The notes beneath the pieces were generated by a model. That model saw nothing but the letters and a program-made list of their open reading frames with translations. It ran no database searches and was not told the origin of the DNA. A stretch of DNA of 64,000 nt from the NCBI GenBank assembly GCA_013399875.1, contig VXAZ01000971.1, positions 244,059-308,058 of the forward strand, written 5' to 3'. This document shows, one piece after another, positions 24,187 through 36,299 of this stretch (position 1 is its first letter; each line of letters opens with the position of its first letter). This stretch comes from Gymnorhina tibicen. Its lineage: Eukaryota; Chordata; Aves; Passeriformes; Artamidae. The position numbers were made by a program, and so were the translations under genes.

Positions 24187-26639
24187 ACAATGTTGCTGCA
24201 GGGCATGAAAAGGTGTATTTGAAGCCTCAGGAGCACCTCCAGGCTGGGATGAGTTGGGGACTGTGCAAACAGCATTTCCAATGCGCAGAGTTGTAACAAG
24301 TCATTGAGAGCCTCTTAACAGCAGAGGGTTTATGGCCTCTCCTGGATTTACTCCCCTCCAGACTTGCAGCTGGAGCTGCCTTCCCTACACAGATGTTTTT
24401 GGGGTATCCCTACCCCAGCCCATTGGGACCCTTCCTGCTGCACCCAGGGTCCTTGGGCTTTCAGCAGTGACAGCCACCCGGGATGCAAACACACACTGCT
24501 GGGAGCTGGAAGTGGGCTCTGGGGCAATCTCCGAAGGACATATTCGTGGGGAGTCATAGGACATCACCCACACAGATCCCAAGTCTGGCACCTAGGTAGG
24601 GAAGAACAAAGTTTTTGGATAATCAAGATTCAAACCAAACACCTCCAGTGTTTGAACAGTGGCCACATCCCCCATTCTCAGCAGCACCACAGCCCCACAC
24701 AGCTGCTCCTCCCAAGTCTCCTTCCTCGTAGGCAAGCTGCGCCAAAATGCCTGCCCTGTCTGATCATTTCATGAGCTGATCCAAATGAGAGTTAAAGACC
24801 CTCTGGCACTTTTCCCCTGAATTTTCGAAGTGTTTCATCCAATGTAGCTGAAAACTGAACTCTGGAGCCTGCTTTACTTCCCACAGGACTGTCTCTGTGA
24901 GTATTTCTTCCTCAGTTGCAAGCAAAAAGCATCAAAACTCTGGAGAAGGGCCCACATTAACAGTGCAATAGCAGTTTTTATCTGAGCACAGGTTTAATTT
25001 GCACCTTTCAGGCTAGCTCTTTTCCCAGCCTTGCAGGGAGGCTGCCATGGCTCCTAACACGGCTTCAATGAGAGAAGAGAACAAATGGGATTTCTGCAAG
25101 AAACCAGCATGCAAAACAAAGTATGCCTGCCTTCCAGTGCAAATTAACTCAGCTTCTGACCCGACTGCAGACCTTTCCAGACAGGAGACCCACTGGACAG
25201 CAAATGAATGCCAAACAACTCAGATGCAAATCTCTCCCTGCACAGAGAGCCTCAAATGTTAAGGGAACACTTGGCTCAAACAGCTGGGCATTGAAAAGCC
25301 TTGAAATGGAAAAACACAAACAGCTCAAACCCAGTTACACCACTCACACAGGGAAAGAGAGGCTGGAGGGACATAAGAACATCTATCCCTCAGACACCAG
25401 TGTCTCCCACTCCACCTGGGACATGCAGAGCATCCCCCAGTGCTGACATCCTGCCATCATTTTCCAGTGGTTCCCACAGCTGCACAGATCCACTTTGTTT
25501 TTCTGTGCCACCTCCTCTGCCCGGTGAAGTATAGAAGATTTTTTTTTTCTCCCTGTACACAGACACATTTTTGATTTCTCAGAGAATGAAACAGCAACCA
25601 GTCATTCAGGAATAAGCGTTAAAAAAAAAGAAAGACAGCACTTCTGTCCTAAAATGAGTACAGGCTCCAGGAAAAGTGAGAGAGACAGATGGTGCAAGGC
25701 CTGGGAGCAAGACACAAGGCAGGAGTCCTCTGGACCGCTTACATGGAGCGTGCATGCCAGAGAAGGATGGAGCAGAATAGGGATTGGGAAGAAATGGGAT
25801 CACCATCATTACATCCAGCTCTTCCTTGGAGGACAGTACCATGAAGACTACTTGGAGAGCAACACAGTACACAGTTAATGCTAGTATATCTCCCCAGGGT
25901 ACAGGGAAAGGCAAGTGCATCCCTGCTGAGTGGCCCTGGGTTGATTGCGTCTCTGCTGTCTCTTCACTCACTGCCACTTTCGGCAAGGCAGCTCCGATTT
26001 CTACATGGCAGGGACCTGTGCAAAGGGCACTCAGCAGGCTGGAGTCCCCCCACACCCTCACGGGACGGTGCAGCCAGCAGAGCAATAATCCATATGGAAA
26101 GGGAAGGGAAGGGAAACCCACAAAAACTGCAAGGAAGATGACATATGTCAGCCCTAGAAGGGATGATCCCGAGCTGGGCTGGGACACATGCAACCTGTGC
26201 TGCTGGAGGAGCTCCCACTCGCAGGGGGAAGCGATGGCCCTGCCAGCCCCTCGCAGCACCCGCCAGACACACCTGCAGCCCCCAGCACTGCTGGGGTGGC
26301 TGTCACAGCAGGATTGCAAGGGTGGGAGGACACTGAAGTGCCTGGACTGATCCCTGCTCAGTGATGCCACAGGCTAAAGCAACATTTGCCCCAGGATTAT
26401 CAGCCAGCTCTCCAAGATGCAAGACAGAAAAGCATTAGTGTTCTGAGATTCCAGGCTCATCTCCAGGACAGCCTGCATCCCAAACCCCCTGCCAGAGCTG
26501 TTTCCCTGCTTTCTAACAACACCCATGTCCAAACCCACCTCCCAAATCTCAGGATGCTCCTCGGCAGCTGATGACAGCACGTTGCAGGCTGTGTGAGTCT
26601 CCTGTGTCAGCCCCCTCTGCAAGCCATTTAGAAAAGAGA

Positions 26640-26692
26640 CAGCAAGTTATTAATTACTTAATTATTAAGCTGCTAATTGATACTAAGCTCTG
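26640..26692. promoter_or_regulatory. Dense TAAT/ATTA cluster
   Basis: Within about 50 bp lie 'attaatta', 'ttaattatta' and 'gctaattgat', giving at least four homeodomain cores. The abrupt composition change from flanking C-rich sequence suggests a functional or conserved element. Confidence 0.17.
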
Positions 26693-27864
26693 TTAGCTCT
26701 AGGGGAAACAGAGGCAGAGCTATGCCCCTCACACCACAGTTCACTGACTGCAAGTGCAATAGCCCAAGAGAGCTGAGGACGCAGTCATACCACTTCCAGC
26801 TTGAGCTGCACACCCCAGCCCGGAGACCTCTTAATGCTTCACTTCCTCCATCCCTGCCCTGCCTGCAAACACTGTGACAATCAAAGGTTCGAACATTCTC
26901 TCCCAGGTGACAGTCAGACCCCAGTGCAAACCCACCACCCACCAGTGCCAGTGATTGCCTCCATCAGACTTTTTCTGTAACACAGCAATTAGGGGTGACA
27001 GTCCCAGGGCTTGCCCCAAATAAAGATTTTCTCTCTTGGAGGGGATGAGCAGTTTTCCTGTCACCACAACACAGCAGCACTCTGAAAGTACAAAAAGGCC
27101 CAGATTTGTCTGGTCCTGTGCAGACTCCTGCATCTTGCAGGGAATGAGGAGATGAAGCAATGCAAGAACCAGCCCATGCCAGGCAGGTAGGATCATGCCA
27201 TCTGAGATCCTAGATCTTAAAAAATCCCTCCTGCCACAAGTTCCTCAGCTCTGCCTTCTGAAAAACTAAGAACACAGTGCAGAATTACCTCCTCTCTTAA
27301 TAAGTAACAGGTAGTAAGTAATGAAACAATAATATTAGTAAATATTGAATTCCTTAATAAGAGGCAGCAAAGTTCTAAGTATTTCACCCCTTTGCCCCAA
27401 CTTTGAAGCACATGGAAAGTTCTTCTCTTGCAAGGGAAGCTCAGCAGTTGCCCACTTTGGACAGACCTGCCTTGTCCAGGGGCTCTGCTGGAGCAGGACC
27501 AGTTCTGCTGTGTTTGGCAATCAAGCAGCTGATGCCAAGGTTTCCATCCATCCACTCTCGCACTGCCCTTCTCCTCTGGCAGCTCAATTAAGCCTAACGA
27601 ATTACATCCAGCACAAGTCATGAGCAAACACAGGAAGACTTGGCGACTGCAGTGCTGTGCAAGCAGAAGGTGAATAAATAAAATTGACTCAAGTTGATAG
27701 AAGATGCCAATTCAGTGGTAGAGACTCTATAGTGAAGCATCTGTTTGGGTGACTTTGGCTTAAAAGAGGACAAAACAAAAATGGCACAAAAACAAGTTCT
27801 ACCTTTAAATGGGAAAAAATTCCAGAGAAGCTTTATACTATTTAAACATTTAAGTTTTAGATTT

Positions 27865-27880
27865 AAAAAAAAAAAAAAAA
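27865..27880. repeat. A16 homopolymer
   Basis: Sixteen As following 'taagttttagattt'. Low-complexity sequence in an AT-rich patch. Confidence 0.9.
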
Positions 27881-28552
27881 GGTATTTCTAGTTACCAGAA
27901 TGGATTTAGGATCAGAGCTATAGAATATTGCATAGCCTGACTCAGATCTTAATCTAATGCCATGCAGGGGGTACGGGACCAGCCAGATCAGGTACAGAGG
28001 CTCTGCAGGTCAGGGCTGAGTGTCTCAAAGACTGGACTTTTTCCCATCTGCTATTCCTGTTGTAGCGTTTGACATGGGGACATGATAGTCCCCAAGGTAC
28101 TTCTCAGTGCCTGACAGGCTGACCCCAAACTGGGCCATGGTCTGCTGCCTTGTCCCTTGGTGCTTACAAAAACCACTCCATCTCCTGCCTCTCCCTACCC
28201 ACCATGAGGCTCAAGATTGCCGGGATGCCCCTCAACCTCCTGCTTCACCTTCCCTTCCCCGGGCTGCACAGACCCACTGCTCCCAGCATCTCCAATGTCA
28301 TTCCTCTCCTCCACAAACCCTCTGAGTTACCCTGCCCACAACCACCCCAAGTTGTTTTGACATCACATTCCCCCAGGAGATGGCGGTGGGGAAATCTACG
28401 AACCAAGACAAACTGCACAGCTTCCTAACAGACAAGAGACCCTTCCCAAATCTAGCTGAATCCAGTTGTAAACAACTGTCACAGTTTTCCCTTCAAAAAA
28501 CAAAGAGCCCTGCTCCATGGTGGTGCAAACAGTTGCCGTTTCAAGACAGTTT

Positions 28553-28790
28553 CCCTCCCCCCCTCCCCTTCCCTTCCCCGTTCAATTTGAAGTCAATTAC
28601 AGGAAGGTTAATGGGGCAGAGAGGATGCCAGTTGGCTGGGTAATGATGTCAAAGCACCTGGCATTGCCTGGGCAACAGCTAGGCAGCGGGGATGCAAATG
28701 AAGGCACAGGATTGCACTTGGTCCCTTGAAACGAGCTGATGCAATTGAGCGTATCAGCATTAATGAACATGGAAATAACGAGAGAGCACC
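28553..28790. promoter_or_regulatory. Putative enhancer: G-quadruplex motif, RFX-like and octamer sites
   Basis: 28,553-28,579 is a C-run block whose minus strand reads five G-runs with 1-2 nt loops, a strong quadruplex motif. Next come TAAT cores, then ATTGCCTGGGCAAC (28,663-28,676), one mismatch from the RFX X-box consensus, then the POU octamer ATGCAAAT (28,692-28,699). A further AATTGA/ATTAAT cluster lies near 28,743-28,765. The dense arrangement in single-copy DNA suggests an enhancer. This is inference from motifs. Confidence 0.28.
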
Positions 28791-31700
28791 CAGAGAAACA
28801 AGACACTGATGGGAGGTGGGGGCTGTGCCCACAGCAGGGAGATACGGTGATGGGCACCATGTTCTGGCTGTCAATGGGAGCAGCTTTCACAGTGCTGACA
28901 TTCTCCCAAGGCTTTACCCAGATGTGCTTTCCATGGGTTAACACTCTAGCTTTGCACACCCGAGACTGGATTATGTTGATCTGCTGAAAGCTCCCCTCAC
29001 ACGGCTCCTGGCTCCTCTCCAGACAGCCTGTGACAGGAGGAGCAAGAGGGGACATCATGTGCGTCAAGAGGCCACATCTCAGAGTGACCTGATAAACATG
29101 GGACCAAGGCAGCAAAGACCCAGGGGCAAGAGGTGCACAGGAGCAGAGGGGCTTGAGGGCATTTCAGTGCAAAGAGCAGCAACCTGCTCAGTGGGAAGGC
29201 TGTTCCAGCAGTGCAAACCAGATTCTCCAAAGCTTGCAGTCCCCACATCATCTGCACACATTGAAGTTTTCAGGCAGAGGAACAGGAGCCTCTGTATGGG
29301 ATGTTGTCTGCCAGTACAGCACTTGACACAGTGTGCTTCCATGGACCAGGACTATAGAGCAGCACACCAGAGTACTACAAAGCCTCAGACACCAGCAGAA
29401 AGCCATTTCCAGCTTTGTTCCACTGTCCAACTGCTGTATGTTCTCCTTAGTCCACAAGCTCCATTAGATCCCCCTCAGCACATTTACTGCTTGGAAACCT
29501 TCACTCCAATCCTATTCAGTGCTTTTCTATCCCTGGCCTTTAAGCCCACCCCATGCCACCATTCTCCCTCTTTTGTGACACCACTCAAACCCCAGCACAG
29601 CTGCAGTGAAGCAGCTACCTTTGGTCCTCATGCGGAGTTCATCCGTCCCTCCAAATCCCAGTGGCATAGGTGCTGGTGCCCCTCTCATGCTCACCCTCTT
29701 CAACTCCACAGTCCACCCCCAAAATACGCTTCAGAGCAGCAACAGCTCCACCAGTAGCCAGAGCGAGGTCCCACAGGGGCTCTGCTGCCCCAAGAAAAGC
29801 TGCGTTGAGGGACAGGGAAAGGCTGGCAGCATTTCTCACACCAGTGACTAGCAGAGCTTGCACAGTTGAGACGCAGCTGTGCAAATGAGACCCCAGCAAC
29901 CACCCCCCAGCCCCCGTGATTCCCCACAGGCGTGAAGAGCAGTATCAGGGACACAAAGAAGCCGACGCCACAGGGAAGCACTTGGGTCATGCATCCATTT
30001 ACAAGGTCATCGCCCTGTGCCTCTTTAAAGTACTTCACTTGCGCCGGAGGCAAGTCAAGGTGACTCGGACAGACCGTGCTGCCGCTGCCCCTGTTCCCAC
30101 CGATGCTGCCTGCAATCCCTGCCCTTGTGCTGCGAGCCCCGGGGAGCCCAGGGCATCCTTCTCTGCCCTCTGGAAACAGCCCAGCAAAGCAGCAACCCCG
30201 GCCATAAATAACGCTGGCAGCGGGTAGGGGCAGAGCAGCCGTGGGCTCTGCAGGGACCGGAGCATCCCTGGCCAACCCATACGCAGGTTCTGTGAGACCC
30301 AGGGCTTGCCTCAAGCAAACACCTTCCAAACATCCTTCCTGCCCACCATAGCAGGACCGGGCGTGTCTGGGCTCACAGCAGTGCCATCCCAATGCCAGGT
30401 CTCTCCTTGAGTCTCCACATGTTGCTTTTAAATGTCAGCACTAAAACCAGCTACAGAAGAGGGAATTAAATGGAGGAGGGGGAAGGAAAAAAAAAAAGTA
30501 GAGAAAGACGAAAGGGAGAAGAGACAGCTCTGCTAATGAGTCAGCCAGAAGTCTCAGAATCCATTTGAAACACGTAGGGCTTAATTTAACTTAATGGTTT
30601 TGTCAAACATTGGCACTCTGTTAAAAGCACAGGAGAGCTGGTAATCCAAATGCCAGTGGCTCTGCCTTTGCTAGTCACAAGAAAGCTGCTGTTCCAGTCC
30701 CTAGATAGATCCATCTGGTTTCATGCAGGCAGCAAGTACAGCCCTGGCTAATGCAGTCATTCATGAGGGTAGTTCTGTATTTACTTAGCACCGGCAGCAG
30801 CTCTGACTTTGCCCAGAACACAAAAAATAAACACAGCCACTGCATTTCTGAGCTTGTACATGTCTTAAGGCAGCTCCAGGCTTCTCCTGAAAACATGGCT
30901 CTGTCAGGGGAAGAGAGATTTGCAACTTTCCCTCGGGAAGACAAAATGAAATCTCTGACCTATGTGGACTTTGGAAAGAAGTTGGAAGAATAAAAAGAAT
31001 AGCAAACTCTCTGCTCACAAGCAGGCAGAGAAAACCACGAACTGAGCTGAAAAAGCCGGTTCCCCACCCAGCCCTGCTCTCCCTCCTCTTTGCAGCAGCC
31101 CTAGGTCAAGGACCCCGAGCAAACCCTGTGAGATGGAATGGGGCTCAACCCCAGGGCAGCCCTAGCTCTGCTGCTGTCAAACCCCTTTCTAGAGAAAAAA
31201 GTAGAAATTCCAACCTGCCATGTAAGATGATCTTCCTTCTACAGACTCAGCCCATCTTTACCCACAGTAAGGAGAAGTAGAGGGTGTTTAACACTCCTTG
31301 CCTGCCCTGATGCCCTATTCTGGGAATAGATAGGGAATTTGGGACATCTCCTTTTGGTTTTGTCCCCACTCTATGGGCACCAGCAGATGAACTGCAACAC
31401 CAGGCACTGTGTGATTCAAGCCACTGAGACACTGGCACACCAGGGACAGCGGGGCACTCTCCTCTTTGCAATGACAACAGTCCAGTAAGGTCAAGCTTAC
31501 CTAGAGAATCTTGGGAGGAGGCTAAAACATTGCTTTTAATCTTGAAACCATCTGCAGGACATCAGTCACTGATGTGCCCTCTGCACCCACATCCTTCCAT
31601 GCAGCAACAGCCACCACAAACTGGTGAGACCAGAGAAGCTGCTGAGCTCTGCCCACCTCCCCAGCCCCACGTGCTCCCAACAGCAGACCCCAAAACCTTC

Positions 31701-32150
31701 CCTTCCCGAGGAAAGTCTCTGCTTCCCAGCACATTCCTCAACCCTTGCTCAGAGGACCACCTCTGCCATGTACCCCAGGCAGAGGGTATTTCAAAGGGCC
31801 AGCACTAAAGGAAGCATTGCTGCCAACACCCAGAGCAGAGGGCTACGGAGGGAAACAGGCCCTAAACTCCAGGGCCATGGGCACATTCCCTGCTCCACAC
31901 AGTGCAGGTGGGGAAAGGGCTTCAGGAAAACTCAGGGGGGGCAGTGGAGGCTTTTGAGCCTCTGCATCCCCTTAAACCTCCCCCTCCATCCCAGGACCTG
32001 GATTCCTGTTTGATTTAAGACACAAATGGGATCGAGTTTAAAGGTCTCAGCCTGGCCCTTGACTCCTTGGTGGGAGTCTTTCCACATCACAAAACCACCA
32101 GACAATTCAGCCTGATTGACAGCCTTTCAGGCAGAGGGGCCCGGAGCTGA

Positions 32151-32188
32151 GGGAGGGGAGGGGGCCATGGGTCAGGGCTGAGGGGGGG
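32151..32188 (+). other. Strong G-quadruplex motif
   Basis: Six G-runs of 3-7 bases separated by loops of 1-4 nt (GGG-A-GGGG-A-GGGGG-CCAT-GGG-TCA-GGG-CTGA-GGGGGGG). This satisfies the G3+N1-7 rule with redundancy. No promoter was recognised next to it. Confidence 0.6.
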
Positions 32189-32985
32189 CAACCAGAGCAG
32201 TGCATGGGGCTGGGAGAGCAGGGGACGGCTGTGCAGTGGGGACAATGTTCAAGGTTTGTGCTTCCACGGGAAAAAGGTTTCTGGGAAATGCTGAGAGGAT
32301 AGAGCGTCCTTGAGGAACTATTAAGTTCCACTTAATACAGGCAAAATCCAAATTGCAGACAGCACACGCAAGGGGAAAACAGAGATTTGGTACAATGCAC
32401 TCTTTCCTGAGTTGAGGGGATAGCAGCACACACCAGAGAAAGCAGGATGGTGAGGACAAGGCAGAAGGAGGACCCCAGGCTCACGGAGAGCAGAAGAGTC
32501 AGTGGCAGGCAAGAGCCAGGAGACATCAGGCATGGAAAAACAAGTGAGCAAAGCCAGAATTCAGTCATCCTGGGCTCGGCCACTGGGGCTGCAGCAAAGG
32601 CTGAGATGGCAACACAGAAGCACACACACACATGGACATGTACCATGTTCTGCCTTGGGCCCCGTGCCTGCTCTCCAGCTCTAGCAAAACCCAGCCCAGT
32701 GAAGGGACTTGACTTGCAGCAACAGGCAGGACCCCCAGAACGGCCAGTAGCAAAGATTAAGTGCTTCCTTACCTCCTCCACCCTCCTACTCCTCACGTCC
32801 CAACTTAGGAGGGCTGGGCACAATGGTCAGCTCCCTCCAACACGGCTCTGCCCCCTGTTCCAGGGCTGATGCCAGCAACCTTCACGGGTCTGCAGAGCGC
32901 AGTCTTCTGCTGTATGTGGCCAGCCCCTTCCAAGCCCATTTACCTTGCTAATTTTGGGAGAAGGTTCCATTGAAAGTATTCTCAC

Positions 32986-33040
32986 CTTGCAGTCTGGGTC
33001 AAACCCATGTTTGCCAGCCCCTCTTCTCAAGAGGACACTT
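32986..33040 (-). other. Candidate short exon
   Basis: A good minus-strand acceptor ('tctcatcttattgcag') and the donor TGCAAG|GTGAGA bound a 55-nt segment with one open frame of 18 codons (starts SVLLRRGAGK, ends GFDPDCK) after a single leading base. It ends in phase 0, so it could in principle splice to the 16,378-16,482 candidate, which starts in phase 0. That link is speculative. No homology was recognised. Confidence 0.15.
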
Positions 33041-36000
33041 CTGCAATAAGATGAGAGTCACCACTTGGGGACACCAGGCAAGGGAATGTAAGAAGACCAC
33101 AGATACTTGTCACGCCATCTTATTTATACCCCCTTTTACACACAGGAAACCCTTTCTCCTATCTTTTTTTGTCCCCCCTCCTCTAAATAAAAGAGAAAAA
33201 TTTTAAGCTGGTGCTTTAAAGCACAGCAACAGCCAGCCCATCTCCATGGCTTGCCAAGAGAGCAATTCATCCTCTGCCTCTATTCTGCAGTAGGTAAAGC
33301 CCCCCCTCTCGCTTTTGTTCATCTCCCCGCTCTTTTGTCTGGCCCTGAAAGCGTTGATCACTCCTGCATGAGGAATGTGAAACTGATGTGATGTGATAGG
33401 AACAATGCTCCAGCCCCGCTCCTTGCAGCCACATCAAAGTCCCCATTTGCATGGCTTCCCCTTGCCTGCCTGTCCCCCTCTGCCCCCGGCCGTGCTCTGG
33501 CTGCTTCAGCGCCTTCATTGTCCTCTCAGCCTTGGCCTCCTGCTAAAAGGCACTCGATGGGCTCCCCATGCCTGCCCACGGGAGATGGGGTCCAGGGGCA
33601 GCATCTGGCTGGCAGGAGATATGACAGTCGCAGGTGGCACTGCTGACTAGGATGCACCAACATCCTACTGTCTCTGTTCATCCTGCTGCTGTCTGGTACC
33701 CATTCCTCAATGGATGCTTCTCCCCACAGCACTGCCAGGCTGGGGTGGGGGGGTCTAAAAGGATGGAGAGGTAAGGAAGACAGATTCGGAGATGTGGGGC
33801 AGTGGGGCAGTGCCTTAGTATAAAGATTAGGACATTTCTCAGCCAGTGAAGGGCACAAAGGTAGCTCACACTGAAAATACACTGCCCTTGCAGTATCTGG
33901 GGGAAGGTAGAGCCCTACCTGTCCTTCTGGTGTAGAGGGAGAGACCAGGAGCCAGACTCTCACTGAGGACACAACCTGACAGCTGGACACCACCACACCT
34001 GTAAGCAGCTCCAGCCCATGAAACATCCTCCAGCACTGGGAGTGGCACGGGGCCCAGCGGATGCTGCAAAAGCTACTGGAGCAGCTGGATAAACACAGCT
34101 CTAGGTCCAGGCAGCCTCCTGCCAGGCTGCTGAACCCAGGAATGCTGCCGCCAGGTAAAATCCTGCTGCTACTTTGCAATGGGCAGCTACAACCCAACAC
34201 TAAGCAACACCCTTCCCAAAGCACACTTCATAAGGAGTTTGGCTTGCCAGATTTCGCCAGGTCACAGGCTTTAACCCAGAAAAGGAGGCTGCTGAGAGAA
34301 AACAAACCCTCCTGCAAGGCAGAGTCTGTCCCCCGTCCCACAGCAGCTGTGGCTCCATAGCAAGCCTCTGTTGACATGACAGCAGCTGGAAAGTGATCAC
34401 TCTGCACCTCCCCAAGGCACTGTCTGCCTCTAAGTCCAGTGGGAGCTCCAGGCAAGCAAGTTCCCTTTCTCTTCAGAGGGCATCCAGGTGCCTGCTGCCA
34501 GGCAGGGAGATGCAGGCAGCACCTTGGCAGGGAAGGGGAAGTCCAGGCACGGGCTATGCCAGCTGTGGAGCAAGGGAGAGGCAGACATGGGACAGGGCCA
34601 GAGGAAAGCAGTAGTGACGCCCCACGGAACCTCGTAGCACCAATCAGTGCTGGAAACAGGAGGGACACTGATGTCTCTGCAAAACTGAGGTGCTGCCTGT
34701 ACACTTCACAAGCTGAAGGATTTAATTTTTGGCAAAGAGGAAATAAACTTAGTTTACCCTTGCCACAAGGGCCCATGTAAGATTGATTCCCCATCCCTCT
34801 CATCCTGAAGTATCGGGTTTCCATTCAGCCTTGACAGCAACCATGATGCTGAACTGGTCTGTGCCACTAACCAGCACACAGGTATGGCCAGCATCTGTCA
34901 CCTGAAAATCAGAGGCTTCCAGGTCCAGCCATTTCCAGCACAGCATGCAAGATCCAGATGAATCTGTGACTCTGCAATCAAGGCTTTGAGCCCAAGCACA
35001 TCTCCAGCTTGCACCTCACAAAGAAGATCAGCGATGAAGAGGGACTCCAGGTGTTTTGGCTTCAAGTGCACAGAAAACATAAACAAACAGCCCGAGAGCC
35101 ATGCCTGAATCATCAGCCCCCAGATCCAAATGCACTCATGGGTTACATGTAGGGTATCCTGCTCTAATGTTAAATAGGCACTTCTCAAGCACTTCCCAGG
35201 CCACCTCTACCCAAGCAGACTTCCCTTATCTTGAGATCCCCTACCTCTTTCTTCAGTTTTTACCTGCTTTTGCTTATTCTTTCATGAGCTTATAAATGAT
35301 AAGCTTTATAATTTGCTTATTATTTGGCCCCTATTCGAGTGCCTCTGCTCCTCATCTCTGGCTGGAGCTCAGCAGCCTGCCAAGGGACACAGCACTGGCA
35401 ACTATTCGTGATTTATACTGATGGAGAATATAACTTCCCTTTACTAAAGTAAATAGAGTCACTACCAAGAGGCAGAGCACAATATTTTTTTATTAATGAG
35501 CATATTTCTGCCTCAGTGCTCACCGGGGAGGCAAGACAGTCAACGTGGAAGAACTAAAACCCTCTTCCTAACACTGTGGGTCACATTTGCTACACAAAGA
35601 GTCCGCTGTTGTGCATTACACCTGGCCAGTGTCACTCCTGTTTAGGAAAGAAGTCTCTGCTAGAGGAGTATCTTGGGGTGTGATTAAGGAGGATATTTCA
35701 TTCTGGCACTCAGACTTTTCCCTGCCAAGGTGGTTTACCTTAGGATGACACCAGAAAGGCTGTTTTGCTGTCCCCACGCACTGAACAGAGCCCCCAGCAG
35801 TTCTGAGGCTCCTTCATCAGGTTGGGGGAGCACAGCACACCCAGCCATGCTGCCCACCCCTCTGCTGGAATCCCACCTGGTTATCCCCACGGGATAAAGC
35901 TCAGAGTCCCCTGTGGTGGGCTGAACCTGGGCTGGATGCCCACTAAAGCCCATCTATCACTCCCCTCCTCAGCTGGACAGGGAAGGGAGAAAAGACAGCA

Positions 36001-36299
36001 AAAGCTCCTCAGTCAAGATTAGGGCAGGGAGAGATCACTCACCAATTACAGTCACTGGCAAAACAGACTCAGCTCGGGGAAATTAATGTATTCTATTACC
36101 AATCCAATCAGATTAGGGTAATGAGAAATTAAACCGAACCTTAAAACACCTTCCCCCCACCCCTGCCTTCTTCCTGGGCTCAACTTCACTCCCAGTTTTC
36201 TCTACCTCCCCCCTCACAGAGGCTCAAGGGAGTGGGGATTAGAGGATGCAGTCAGTTCATCACACTTTGTCCCTGCTGCTCCTTCCTCCTTAGAGGCTG

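Larger units (their letters stand above)
22799..28552. other. Single-copy non-coding stretch
   Basis: A mildly CpG-enriched patch follows at about 22,805-22,985. Two small tandem duplications and the TAAT cluster at 26,640 lie here. The 254-codon minus-strand ORF at 25,606-26,370 shows no domain. Confidence 0.55.
28791..36299. other. Single-copy non-coding stretch
   Basis: No interspersed repeat was recognised. Long overlapping ORFs (for example 29,059-29,757 plus, 29,700-30,392 minus and 33,526-34,224 minus) lack domains. A 7-bp inverted repeat with a 5-nt loop lies at 35,287-35,305 in an AT-rich island. Confidence 0.55.

Noticed and set aside
25606..26370. 254-codon minus-strand ORF with hydrophobic segments
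   Set aside because: Hydrophobic stretches arise from Leu/Cys/Ser-rich chance translation; no conserved motif, and a long antisense ORF overlaps.
26880..26895. 'ggttcgaac' resembling a tRNA B box
   Set aside because: No A box, no cloverleaf and no T-run terminator at the right spacing.
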